NCBI GenBank assembly: GCA_947475165.1
Contig: CANJLD010000003.1
Coordinates: forward strand, 62,001 to 126,000
Source of the DNA: Bacteroidota bacterium
Lineage (GTDB): Bacteria > Bacteroidota > Bacteroidia > Chitinophagales > LD1
Length of the DNA: 64,000 nucleotides
Direction of reading: 5' to 3'
In this document: piece by piece, positions 18,121 to 25,696 of the stretch
Numbering within the stretch: the first letter of the stretch is position 1
Layout of the letters: the number at the start of each line of letters is the position of its first letter
Position numbers and translations under genes: made by a program
The notes under the pieces: generated by a model
What the model saw: only the letters and a program-made list of their open reading frames with translations
Told to the model about the DNA's origin: nothing
Database searches by the model: none

Positions 18121-18309
18121 ATGCCAAATCCAAAACATAGAATCTCGAAACAAAGAAGAGATAAAAGAAGAACCCACTACAAGGCAGTAGCACCAACAAC
18201 CGGTGTTGACCAAACAACTGGCGAAGCACACTTGCTGCACCGCGCTCACTGGAGCGAAGACAAGTTGATTTACCGCGGTAAGGTAGTGTTGGAGAAAACT
18301 AAGAAGTAG
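18121..18309 (+). CDS. rpmF: 50S ribosomal protein L32
   Basis: A 62-aa L32, a small basic protein of the large subunit near the exit tunnel. The N-terminal [21 protein letters not shown] block is characteristic (a 'kRRt' core). The zinc-type cysteines of some L32s are absent; this is the cysteine-free form usual in Bacteroidota. It is coexpressed with the DUF177 gene and followed by an intrinsic terminator. Confidence 0.95.
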   Translation: MPNPKHRISKQRRDKRRTHYKAVAPTTGVDQTTGEAHLLHRAHWSEDKLIYRGKVVLEKTKK

Positions 18310-18337
18310 TAAGCTACCAAACGGAAATTATTTTTTT

Positions 18338-18369
18338 CCCCCATTGGCTCATGCTGGTGGGGGTTTTTC
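18338..18369 (+). terminator. Intrinsic terminator after rpmF
   Basis: CCCCCA...TGGGGG stem followed by TTTTTCG, 29 bp after the rpmF stop. Confidence 0.8.
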
Positions 18370-18386
18370 GTTTTTATTGAATAGGG

Positions 18387-18457
18387 AAAATTGAAAATTG
18401 AATATTTGAATGCAACTGGCTGTTCAATATTCAGTATTCAATCTTAAATTTTAAATC
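18387..18457. repeat. Two degenerate heptanucleotide arrays upstream of the MATE gene
   Basis: (AAAATTG)2 at 18387-18400, and a five-unit run TTCAATA, TTCAGTA, TTCAATC, TTAAATT, TTAAATC at 18423-18457, ending 4 bp before the MATE start codon. Confidence 0.75.
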
Positions 18458-18461
18458 AAGA

Positions 18462-19814
18462 ATGATTTTATCAGAAACATACAGACAGAAAATTAAGGAG
18501 GCACTCACACTTGCCTTGCCCATTATTGCGGGGCAATTGGGGCAGGTGCTAATGGGCTTTTTCGATACCGTGCAAATTGGCGGACTCGGTCACGAGTATA
18601 TAGCGGCATCGGGTTTTGCCAATGGCATTTACTGGATGACCATACTTGCCGGCATGGGTATTCTGTTTGCCGTTTCGCCATTGGTGAGCGAAGCCTTTGG
18701 CGAAAACAAAGGCTACAAAAGCATTGGCGTTTTAATCTCGAGTCTGGTGGTATCGCTTGTTCTTACAGTGGTGTTCATGATTATTATTTGGTTGATGGCA
18801 GCCAATCTTTCTGTTCTTAAACACAGCGAAACGGATACCGTTCTTGGCGGAAAATTTCTCTATCTCGTCAACTACTCCACCGGTTTTGTTTTCTTCTTTA
18901 TGGCAGCCAAACAGTTTTTAGACGGCATGGGCAGAACAAAAATAGGTATGCAGATTACGCTTGCCGGTTTAGTGCTCAACTGTTTTCTGAACTGGGTATT
19001 GATTTACGGCAGATTCGGTTTGCCGCAAATGGGTATTGAAGGTGCGGCAATTGCCAACGGAATTTCACGAGCCTTAATGACTATTGCTATTCTCATTTAC
19101 ATCTGGCGCGATGAACAGGTGCGTGAATTGCGCAAAGAATTTGTAAAACATATTGATGCCAGTTTAAGTTATGTAAAACCTATTTTGCTGATTGGAATTC
19201 CTGCAGGCTTGCAGTTTTTTTGGGAAGTAGCTGCCTTTAATGCCGGGCAAATTATGAGCGGTTGGATAAGCACTTCTGCCGAAGCCGCGCACATGATTGC
19301 CATTGGTCTGGCAAGTATCACTTTTATGGTGGCTACGGGCATTTCTGCTTCGGGAACAATTATGATTGGCTATTCGTTTGGTGCAAAGGACAAAGAAGGA
19401 ATACGTATTGCCGGTAACACGGTTATCCTGCTTACGCTGCTTATTGAAATTGTTTTTGCCGTTTTCTTTTTCAGTTGCCATGCGTTGCTGCCTGAACTTT
19501 ATACAGACCATGCGGAAGTTATTTCTATTGCTTCTTACATGTTGTTGTTTGCAGCTGTGTTTCAGATAAGCGATGGCTTGCAGGCTACCGCGGCCGGTGC
19601 TTTACGCGGTATGCAGGATGTAACCTATCCGGCAGTAATTGCCTTTATTTCGTATTGGCTGATTATGATTCCTGCCTGTTACCTGCTTACCTTTACTTTC
19701 CACTTCGGTTTAAAGGGAATATGGGTTGGCTTTATTATCGGGCTAACCGTCGCAGCCGTGTTACAATTAGTGCGGTTTAAATATGTATTGAAGAAATTGC
19801 AGTTTGAAGAATAA
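18462..19814 (+). CDS. MATE-family multidrug/metabolite exporter
   Basis: A 450-aa membrane protein with twelve hydrophobic segments in two homologous halves (about 10-220 and 235-445). The opening ALTLALPIIAGQLGQVLMGFFDTVQIGGLG (abbreviated) is the typical first MATE helix and loop. The conserved GMGRTKIGMQI and LRGMQDVTYPA loops follow TM4-5 and TM10-11. The family exports cationic or organic substrates by Na+ or H+ antiport; the substrate is not predictable. It is a monocistronic unit with its own terminator. Confidence 0.93.
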   Translation: MILSETYRQKIKEALTLALPIIAGQLGQVLMGFFDTVQIGGLGHEYIAASGFANGIYWMTILAGMGILFAVSPLVSEAFGENKGYKSIGVLISSLVVSLVLTVVFMIIIWLMAANLSVLKHSETDTVLGGKFLYLVNYSTGFVFFFMAAKQFLDGMGRTKIGMQITLAGLVLNCFLNWVLIYGRFGLPQMGIEGAAIANGISRALMTIAILIYIWRDEQVRELRKEFVKHIDASLSYVKPILLIGIPAGLQFFWEVAAFNAGQIMSGWISTSAEAAHMIAIGLASITFMVATGISASGTIMIGYSFGAKDKEGIRIAGNTVILLTLLIEIVFAVFFFSCHALLPELYTDHAEVISIASYMLLFAAVFQISDGLQATAAGALRGMQDVTYPAVIAFISYWLIMIPACYLLTFTFHFGLKGIWVGFIIGLTVAAVLQLVRFKYVLKKLQFEE

Positions 19815-19844
19815 AAAAGCCCCGCATTTTTGCGGGGCTTTTTT
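19814..19844 (+). terminator. Intrinsic terminator after the MATE gene
   Basis: AAAAAAGCCCCGCA-TTT-TGCGGGGCTTTTTT, overlapping the stop codon. The same GCCCCGCA stem is used for the rplQ terminator at 21891-21920 on the other strand. Confidence 0.9.
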
Positions 19845-19858
19845 GTTTTTGTCTATTG

Positions 19859-20145
19859 CTTCCGTGGTTTCCACGGCAATACTTTCTGCTCTCCAAGTGC
19901 CTCCGTGGCTTCCACGGCAACACTTTTTGCTCTCCAAGTGCCTCCGTGGGTTCCACGACAGCACTTTCTGTTCTCCAATTGCCTCCGTGGCTTCCACGTT
20001 GATAGTTTTTGTTCTCCAAGTGCTTCAGTGGTTTCCGCGACAATACTTTTTGCTCTCCAACTGACTCCGTGATTTCCACGGCAATACTTTCCGCTCTCCA
20101 AGTGCTTCCGTGGGTTCCACGATAGCACTTGGAGTACTCCGATTG
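19859..20145. repeat. Tandem array of seven 41-bp hairpin-forming units
   Basis: Seven consecutive units at a strict 41-bp period (the CCGTGG motif recurs at 19862, then every 41 bp to 20108). A consensus unit is CTCCGTGGCTTCCACGG plus CAATACTTTCTGCTCTCCAAGTG, about 80-90% conserved between copies. Each unit holds a CCGTGG-nnn-CCACGG inverted repeat. The last unit ends in an inverted copy of its own flank, giving an 11 + 5 bp hairpin (20096-20134: CTCCAAGTGCT...AGCACTTGGAG). The array fills the 334-bp convergent gap between MATE and the 559-aa gene. Since 41 is not a multiple of 3, five frames stay open by chance; no coding signal is seen. Confidence 0.9.
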
Positions 20146-20178
20146 TTAAAATGGAATTAAAAAAGGAGGTATTAGGCT

Positions 20179-21858
20179 TTACTGCTTCACCAATTGTCTC
20201 ACACTCCTTTCGCCACCGGCAATTACCTCTAAAAAATAAACACCGGCAGGCAGGTAGCCAAGCTCGAGGGTTTTGGTGTAGGTGCTGCTTAGGTTGCTCT
20301 CGTGTTTAGTGTAAACCGGGTGGCCTATTATATTGATTATGGTAAAGTCTGCTTGTTGCAGGTTTTCTTTTTGGATGGAGATGGAGAGTGTGGTGGTGAA
20401 GGGGTTGGGGGAGAGGGAAATATAAGTATTGTCTTTCAAATCAGTTGCATTTGTGTGGATAGAAGTATCTATACAAAACTTGATAATCCAGTAATCATTA
20501 CCACCCCTACTTGGTTGGGTACAATATCCGCCTGTATCTTGAATCTGCCCAGCTATAGTATAACAACCATCTCCGCTTGAATTAATCTTTCCAATTTTAT
20601 CAAGACCTGTAACGAAAATGGTTTTATCCCACTGCTTATTGCCTAACCAATCTGTTTTTACAACCCAAATATCTGAAGCGTTATAAGTAATTTCTGATTT
20701 ATCCCCCCCAACGCCAGAAGTCGAGATTCCAGCCATTATATATCCGTTATCTGAAGTTTGAAAAATATTCCCAACTGGACCTTCGTTATTTTCCCCTCCA
20801 AATCGTTTATCCCATTGCTTAATTCCTGCTCCATCAATTTTTACAATCCAATAATCTCCTTGTTGAGAAGGGTTCGGTGAAATATCCCAACTTGCTTGTG
20901 TTTTATCACCGCTTATTCCTGACTTTGAAATTCCTCCCAGGATATATCCTCCATCAGAGGTTTGCTGTAATGAATAACAAACATCATCACCTGTTCCCCC
21001 AAACCGTTTATCCCATTGCTTAATTCCTGCTGCGTCAATTTTTACAATCCAATAATCCCAACCACCCCAACAATCTTGCGTTTTATCTCCTCCAATTCCC
21101 GATCTTGAATTTCCACCTAAAATATATCCTCCACCTATAGTTTCCTGCAAAGAAGATGGGGCGTCAATATTTAACCCTCCGAATCTTTTGTCCCAAAGTT
21201 TATCTCCTTGAGAATCAATTTTTACAACCCAGTAGTCTCCCTGCGCCCCAGCGTAAATGTTTGCAGAAGTATCGCAACTTGTTTGCGTTTTATCTCCTCC
21301 AATTCCCGACTTTGACATCCCTCCCAAAATATATCCCCCGTCAATAGATTGTTGCAAAGAAAAGAGTTGGTCTACATTTAACCCACCAAATCGTTTGTCC
21401 CATTCCTTATTACCTAAAGCATCAGTTTTTACAATCCAATAGTCCCCTTTACCACTAATAACAGAAGAAGTATCTTGTGGATTTTGTGTTTTATCTCCGT
21501 TCATTCCAGAGGTCGACATCCCGCCCAAAATATATCCTCCATCATTTGTCTGCTGGAAACAATAAAGTTCATCAAAACTGTTACCTCCAAATCGTTTATC
21601 CCATTGCTTACTACCTAGTGAATCAGCTTTTACAATCCAGAAATCATCTTCACCTCTGCTACCCTCTGTTTTATCACCGCCTAAAACAGAATAAGAATAT
21701 CCTCCTAATATAAATCCTCCATCACTAGTTTCTTGAAATGAAGTAAAAACTTCTTCGTCAATTCCTCCAAACCTCTTATCCCATTGTTTTACTAAAGGGT
21801 TTTGCGCTGAAGAGAAAAAGAAACCAAGTAAAAAGAAAGGGAAGAGAAGGTGTTTCAT
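20179..21858 (-). CDS. Secreted repeat protein with T9SS type A sorting domain
   Basis: 559 aa. The signal peptide (MKHLLFPFFLLGFFFSSAQN) is followed by about seven imperfect repeats of 55-65 residues of the form KQWDKRFGG...LQQTSDGGYILGGxSxSGxGGDKTQ...DYWIVKID, a bladed beta-propeller-like arrangement. The last 80 residues are a type A T9SS sorting domain (LSPNPFTTTLSIS ... LPAGVYFLEV ... LVKQ). Expected location is the cell surface or secreted. No enzymatic motif is visible. It follows rplQ on the same strand but a terminator separates them, and its short upstream region overlaps that terminator. Confidence 0.9.
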   Translation of the reverse strand: MKHLLFPFFLLGFFFSSAQNPLVKQWDKRFGGIDEEVFTSFQETSDGGFILGGYSYSVLGGDKTEGSRGEDDFWIVKADSLGSKQWDKRFGGNSFDELYCFQQTNDGGYILGGMSTSGMNGDKTQNPQDTSSVISGKGDYWIVKTDALGNKEWDKRFGGLNVDQLFSLQQSIDGGYILGGMSKSGIGGDKTQTSCDTSANIYAGAQGDYWVVKIDSQGDKLWDKRFGGLNIDAPSSLQETIGGGYILGGNSRSGIGGDKTQDCWGGWDYWIVKIDAAGIKQWDKRFGGTGDDVCYSLQQTSDGGYILGGISKSGISGDKTQASWDISPNPSQQGDYWIVKIDGAGIKQWDKRFGGENNEGPVGNIFQTSDNGYIMAGISTSGVGGDKSEITYNASDIWVVKTDWLGNKQWDKTIFVTGLDKIGKINSSGDGCYTIAGQIQDTGGYCTQPSRGGNDYWIIKFCIDTSIHTNATDLKDNTYISLSPNPFTTTLSISIQKENLQQADFTIINIIGHPVYTKHESNLSSTYTKTLELGYLPAGVYFLEVIAGGERSVRQLVKQ

Positions 21859-21890
21859 TGGTTATTGAACCTAAAGGTAGATTTATTTAA

Positions 21891-21920
21891 AACAAAAAAG
21901 CCCCGCAAAAAATGCGGGGC
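21891..21920 (-). terminator. Intrinsic terminator of the alpha operon (after rplQ)
   Basis: On the minus strand GCCCCGCA-TTTTT-TGCGGGGC followed by TTTTTTGTT, 26 bp downstream of the rplQ stop. Confidence 0.9.
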
Positions 21921-21946
21921 TCTTGTATTCTATATTTAAGAGGTCC

Positions 21947-22444
21947 TTATGCCTCTTCTGTAGTTGTTTCTTCTGTAGTATCAGTTTTCTTCTTAGCCAC
22001 AGATTTCTTAGCAGTTCCACCGGCTCTACGAGTCTTTTTCTTAGGCTCAGTTGCTTTAGCAGTATTCTTGTTCTGTGTGTAGATTTCGTTAAAGTCTACC
22101 AGTTCAATCATCGCCATTTCAGCAGCATCACCTGCGCGGAAACCGGTCTTGATAACGCGGGTATATCCACCCGGGCGGTTACCTACCTTAGGTGCAATTA
22201 CTGTAAACAGTTCGGTGATAGCCGCTTTGTCTTCTAATAAACTGAAAACATTTCTGCGGTTGTGCGTAGTGTTATCCTTGCTTTTAGAAATCATCGGCTC
22301 AATATAACCGCGCAATGCTTTTGCCTTTGCCAATGTAGTGAAGATACGCTTGTGCGTAATCAAAGCCACACCCAAATTCATCATCAATGCATGACGGTGA
22401 GCTGTCTTTCTTCCTAAATTATTTACCTTATCTCCGTGTCTCAT
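21947..22444 (-). CDS. rplQ: 50S ribosomal protein L17
   Basis: 165 aa. The first 120 residues are canonical L17 ([64 protein letters not shown], abbreviated). A basic Lys/Ala/Thr-rich extension of about 45 residues follows, of the kind common in this phylum. It is the last gene of the alpha operon, 69 bp after rpoA, and is followed by a terminator. Confidence 0.97.
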   Translation of the reverse strand: MRHGDKVNNLGRKTAHRHALMMNLGVALITHKRIFTTLAKAKALRGYIEPMISKSKDNTTHNRRNVFSLLEDKAAITELFTVIAPKVGNRPGGYTRVIKTGFRAGDAAEMAMIELVDFNEIYTQNKNTAKATEPKKKTRRAGGTAKKSVAKKKTDTTEETTTEEA

Positions 22445-22457
22445 GACTTTATTATTT

Positions 22458-22513
22458 AACTATTTACTATTTGCATTTACTACTCGCTACTGGCTATTCA
22501 CCACTCGCCTCTC
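22458..22513. repeat. Degenerate heptanucleotide array between rpoA and rplQ
   Basis: About eight 7-bp units of the type ...ACTC/CTATT (for example TACTATT, ACTACTC, GCTACTG, GCTATTC, ACCACTC) filling the rpoA-rplQ gap. Confidence 0.55.
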
Positions 22514-23506
22514 TTACTGCTCGTCTAATTTGAACTTAGCTAAGTCCATTCCAAAGCCTAAGCCTTTTTCAATCAACAAAGCTTCAATTTCCACTAAAGA
22601 CTTCTTACCGAAGTTGCGGAACTTCAACAAATCGTTGGTGTTGAACTGAACCAGTTCTTCCAATGAATTAATCTTAGCTGCTTTCAAGCAGTTGAAAGCG
22701 CGAACTGAAAGGTCTAAATCTTCCAATGGAGTCTTCAACAGTTTGCGCATGTGCAATACATGCTCGTCAACCATTTCAGTTTGTTGTGCAGTTGGTGTAT
22801 CGAAAGAGATATGCTCATCGGTAATCAGCATCAGGTGCTGAATCAAAACGCGGCTTGCTTCTTTCACAGCTTCTTCCGGATGAACTGTTCCATCGGTAGT
22901 AACTTCAAGAACTAGTTTTTCGAAATCCACACGCTGTTCAACGCGGAAAGGCTCAACAGCATACTTTACATTCTTAATTGGAGTATAGATAGCATCAACC
23001 GGAATAAAACCGATAGCGTGCTCTTTAGAGTTTTCATCAGCCGGAACATAGCCGCGGCCTTTGGTAATAGTCAATTCAATTTCAAGGTTTACGTTGCCTT
23101 CCATGTTAGCGATAACCAACTCAGGGTTCATTACCTGGTAAACGTTAGTATGCTTTTCAATGTGTTCAGCTTTAAATTGTGTTTGGTTCTTTAAAGCTAT
23201 GTAGATTTTTTCTGCAGCATTCTCATCATCCATTACCTTCTTCAAACGCACTTGTTTCAGGTTAAGAACCATTTCGGTTACATCTTCCAAAACACCTTTA
23301 ATAGTAGAGAACTCATGGTCAACACCGCTAATCTTGATGCCGCTGATAGCATAACCTTCTAACGAAGAAAGAAGAACTCTTCTTAATGCGTTGCCAATTG
23401 TTACACCAAAGCCAGGCTCCAAAGGTTTAAATTCAAAAGTTCCTTCAAAATCTGTAGCTTTTTGTAAAGTGATTTTGTCGGGCTTCTGAAAGGTTAATAG
23501 TGACAT
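22514..23506 (-). CDS. rpoA: RNA polymerase subunit alpha
   Basis: 330 aa. The N-terminal dimerisation/assembly domain has the signature GFGVTIGNALRRVLLSSLEGYAI (abbreviated; residues 34-56), which nucleates beta and beta' assembly. The C-terminal domain (about 255-325) carries the helix-hairpin-helix AFNCLKAAKINSLEEL...FRNFGKKSLVEIE that binds UP-element DNA and activators. Its position between rpsD and rplQ is canonical. Confidence 0.98.
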   Translation of the reverse strand: MSLLTFQKPDKITLQKATDFEGTFEFKPLEPGFGVTIGNALRRVLLSSLEGYAISGIKISGVDHEFSTIKGVLEDVTEMVLNLKQVRLKKVMDDENAAEKIYIALKNQTQFKAEHIEKHTNVYQVMNPELVIANMEGNVNLEIELTITKGRGYVPADENSKEHAIGFIPVDAIYTPIKNVKYAVEPFRVEQRVDFEKLVLEVTTDGTVHPEEAVKEASRVLIQHLMLITDEHISFDTPTAQQTEMVDEHVLHMRKLLKTPLEDLDLSVRAFNCLKAAKINSLEELVQFNTNDLLKFRNFGKKSLVEIEALLIEKGLGFGMDLAKFKLDEQ

Positions 23507-23553
23507 ATGTTATATTGGTTTTTATTTATGAATAACTGAACTTCTTATTTCTC

Positions 23554-24159
23554 TTACTTAGAATACAACTCCACAATCAACTGCTCGTTAATGTTTTCAG
23601 GAACCTGATCTCTTTCAGGGAAATCAACAAACGTTCCTTCCATGCTCTTCTCATCAAACACTAACCAGTTGAACTTCTTTCCTCTTTTTGCAACTGCATC
23701 AAGAACCACTACTAAGTTCTTAGAACGTTCGCGCAAAGCCACTTTATCTCCGGGAGTTAAAGTATAAGATGGAACGTTAACGATATGACCGTTAACCGAA
23801 ATGTGCTTGTGAATTACCAACTGACGAGCCTGTGCACGTGATGCAGCCAAACCTAAACGGTAGATGGTGTTATCCAATCTGCCTTCCAAAAGTTTAAACA
23901 TGTTATCACCGGTTACACCTTTCTTGCGAGAAGCTTTCTCGAAAAGGTTACGGAACTGACGCTCCAATAAACCATAGGTATATTTCGCCTTTTGTTTTTC
24001 CTGTAACTGCACAGCGTACTCAGAAGCAGTTTTACGCTTCTTAGATTGTCCGTGCTGTCCTGGCGGATAGCTTCTCTTATCGAAGTATTTATCTTCTCCG
24101 AAAATTGCTTCACCGAACTTGCGGGCTATTCTGGTTTTTGGTCCTGTATATCTTGCCAT
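23554..24159 (-). CDS. rpsD: 30S ribosomal protein S4
   Basis: 201 aa. The N-terminal [17 protein letters not shown] and [10 protein letters not shown] segments and the S4 RNA-binding domain ([29 protein letters not shown], abbreviated) are canonical. S4 is a primary 16S-binding assembly protein, and in other phyla it represses the alpha operon translationally. It lies between rpsK and rpoA. No zinc-finger cysteines are present. Confidence 0.98.
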   Translation of the reverse strand: MARYTGPKTRIARKFGEAIFGEDKYFDKRSYPPGQHGQSKKRKTASEYAVQLQEKQKAKYTYGLLERQFRNLFEKASRKKGVTGDNMFKLLEGRLDNTIYRLGLAASRAQARQLVIHKHISVNGHIVNVPSYTLTPGDKVALRERSKNLVVVLDAVAKRGKKFNWLVFDEKSMEGTFVDFPERDQVPENINEQLIVELYSK

Positions 24160-24173
24160 AATTTGTTCTTCTT

Positions 24174-24208
24174 AATTCGTATTTCTAATTTCTTATTTCG
24201 TATTTAAT
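24174..24208. repeat. Degenerate heptanucleotide array between rpsK and rpsD
   Basis: Units AATTCGT, ATTTCTA, ATTTCTT, ATTTCGT, ATTTAAT, running up to the rpsK stop codon. Confidence 0.75.
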
Positions 24209-24624
24209 TAAACTCTTCTCTTCTTTGGAGGACGGCAACCATTGTGAGGCATTGGTGTAGTATCATTAATGATAGTTACTTCAATACCGCTCTGGAAAAT
24301 AGTTCTGATAGCTGACTCGCGTCCGCCACCCGGTCCTTTTACAAATACTTCAACTTTACGCAAACCTGCTTCGTGAGCCACTTTCGCAGCTTCTGTAGCC
24401 GCTAATTGTGCTGCATACGGAGTGTTCTTTTTAGAACCACGGAAACCTACCTTACCGGCACTGCTCCAGCTAATGGTTTGCCCTTGCATGTTAGTGAAGG
24501 TGATAATGATGTTATTGAAAGTAGCGTTCAAAAAAGCCTTGCCTTCTGAATCTACCTTTACCACTCTCTTCTTAGCTTTCGCTTTTGCAAGTGCAGATGG
24601 TTGTTGTGATTGTTGTTTTGCCAT
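24208..24624 (-). CDS. rpsK: 30S ribosomal protein S11
   Basis: 138 aa. Canonical S11 of the platform, near the Shine-Dalgarno helix, with [40 protein letters not shown] (abbreviated) and the C-terminal [19 protein letters not shown] basic N-terminal extension of about 20 residues precedes the fold. It is the third structural gene of the alpha operon. Confidence 0.98.
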   Translation of the reverse strand: MAKQQSQQPSALAKAKAKKRVVKVDSEGKAFLNATFNNIIITFTNMQGQTISWSSAGKVGFRGSKKNTPYAAQLAATEAAKVAHEAGLRKVEVFVKGPGGGRESAIRTIFQSGIEVTIINDTTPMPHNGCRPPKKRRV

Positions 24625-24630
24625 TTTTAT

Positions 24631-24665
24631 AGTCTATTGTCTAACGTCTTAAATCTAATGTCTAT
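24631..24665. repeat. Degenerate heptanucleotide array between rpsM and rpsK
   Basis: Units AGTCTAT, TGTCTAA, CGTCTTA, AATCTAA, TGTCTAT fill the 40-bp gap and reach the rpsM stop. Confidence 0.75.
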
Positions 24666-25042
24666 TACTTAGTTACCATTTTCTTATTAGCAACTGTCTT
24701 ACGCTTACCTTTTCTGGTTCTTGCATTAGTCTTGGTTCTTTGACCACGAAGCGGCAAGCCTTTACGGTGACGGATACCACGGTAAGTTCCGATATCCTGA
24801 AGGCGTTTAATGTTCTGCTGAACTTCTCCACGCAATTCACCTTCCAGTTTAAGGTTATCTGCCAGGTAGCGGATAATTCCGTTTACATCCACATCGGTCC
24901 AGTCTTTCACCTTTGCATTCGGGTCAATACTTGCTGCTGCAAGAATTTTACCGGCTGTTGTTCTGCCAATACCGTAGATATAAGTGAGTGCAATTGCGCC
25001 TCTTTTGTTTTTTGGAAGGTCTACCCCTGAAATACGTGCCAT
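24665..25042 (-). CDS. rpsM: 30S ribosomal protein S13
   Basis: 125 aa. S13 of the 30S head, contacting P-site tRNA and the B1 bridge. It shows [23 protein letters not shown], with the helix-hairpin-helix, and the basic C-terminal [21 protein letters not shown] (abbreviated). Canonical position after rpmJ. Confidence 0.98.
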   Translation of the reverse strand: MARISGVDLPKNKRGAIALTYIYGIGRTTAGKILAAASIDPNAKVKDWTDVDVNGIIRYLADNLKLEGELRGEVQQNIKRLQDIGTYRGIRHRKGLPLRGQRTKTNARTRKGKRKTVANKKMVTK

Positions 25043-25071
25043 TCGTTATGCTTGGTTTATTAGTTTTAGAA

Positions 25072-25188
25072 TTAACCCTGACGTTGTTTGAACTTCGGAT
25101 TTTTTTTGTTGATGATGTAAACCACCCCTTTGCGTCTTACAATTTTGCAATCCACACTTCTCTTTTTTACTGATGCTCTTACTTTCAT
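25072..25188 (-). CDS. rpmJ: 50S ribosomal protein L36
   Basis: A 38-aa ORF too short for the track, read directly from the minus strand: [19 protein letters not shown]... ending NPKFKQRQG. Length, start and position between infA and rpsM are canonical. Of the four zinc ligands of C-type L36 only one cysteine (DCK) remains: the first Cys is Ser, the third Asn and the His is Phe. This is therefore a zinc-independent (C-minus-like) form, which is my understanding of the norm in Bacteroidota. The gaps are 9 bp to infA and 29 bp to rpsM. Confidence 0.96.
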   Translation of the reverse strand: MKVRASVKKRSVDCKIVRRKGVVYIINKKNPKFKQRQG

Positions 25189-25197
25189 GACTCTTTA

Positions 25198-25416
25198 TTA
25201 TTTATATCTAAAAGTTATTCTTCCTTTATTTAAATCGTAAGGACTGATTTCTAACTTCACTTTATCGCCAGGCAAAATCTTAATATAGTGCATTCGCATC
25301 TTCCCTGAAATATGCGCTATCAACTCGTGTCCGTTCTCTAATCTCACTCGGAACATAGCATTGCTAAGTGCTTCTATTATTGTTCCGTCCTGCTCAATTA
25401 AATCCTGTTTTGCCAT
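25198..25416 (-). CDS. infA: Translation initiation factor IF-1
   Basis: 72 aa, a full-length OB-fold IF-1 that binds the 30S A site during initiation. It shows [24 protein letters not shown] (abbreviated), [25 protein letters not shown] and a C-terminal GRITFRYK. It is the first gene of the alpha operon here. Normally secY and map precede it; in this window a promoter and an unrelated T9SS gene do. Confidence 0.98.
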   Translation of the reverse strand: MAKQDLIEQDGTIIEALSNAMFRVRLENGHELIAHISGKMRMHYIKILPGDKVKLEISPYDLNKGRITFRYK

Positions 25417-25459
25417 TCAAATTGTTGAAAATACACGCCACCCCCTTAAAAAGGGAACG

Positions 25460-25490
25460 CAAAAGTAGAATTTACATTCACGTTTCCAAA
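25460..25490 (-). promoter_or_regulatory. Promoter of the infA-rplQ alpha operon
   Basis: On the minus strand TTTG (25487-25490), a 19-bp spacer and TACTTTTG (25460-25467) fit the Bacteroidota consensus exactly, followed by CGTTCCC. The predicted start near 25453 gives a leader of about 37 nt. This makes the operon independent of any upstream spc genes. Confidence 0.75.
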
Positions 25491-25528
25491 TATTTTTTTA
25501 GAAAAGAAAACATCAGGAACGGGCGATG

Positions 25529-25690
25529 GTTTTCTGCCTTAGACTTCGTTTATGAACCCTATACATATATGACAGCTTATTTTGGGGCAAATATTCATAC
25601 TTGACCACACATTCTTCAACATAGGGCTATGTTTTGACATATAATATAGTGTCTGCCGAAGTCCGTATTTTAGACTTTTCGCCAGAAAAC
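25529..25690. repeat. Possible degenerate inverted-repeat element (MITE-like)
   Basis: Nested inverted repeats frame about 160 bp of A/T-rich, ORF-free DNA: GTTTTCTG (25529)/CAGAAAAC (25683), GACTTCG (25542)/CGAAGTC (25657) and CCCTAT (25557)/ATAGGG (25621). Spacing between arms is unequal, so it is either a decayed mobile element or a coincidence. It also contains the upstream region of the alpha operon. Confidence 0.35.
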
Positions 25691-25696
25691 GGAAGC

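Noticed and set aside
19767-20128. Five ORFs of 76-100 aa across the 41-bp array
   Set aside because: The unit lacks stops in most frames and 41 is not a multiple of 3, so several frames stay open by chance; none has a start signal or family match.
19859-20145. CRISPR array
   Set aside because: The whole 41-bp unit is conserved, including what would be spacers, and no cas gene is present.
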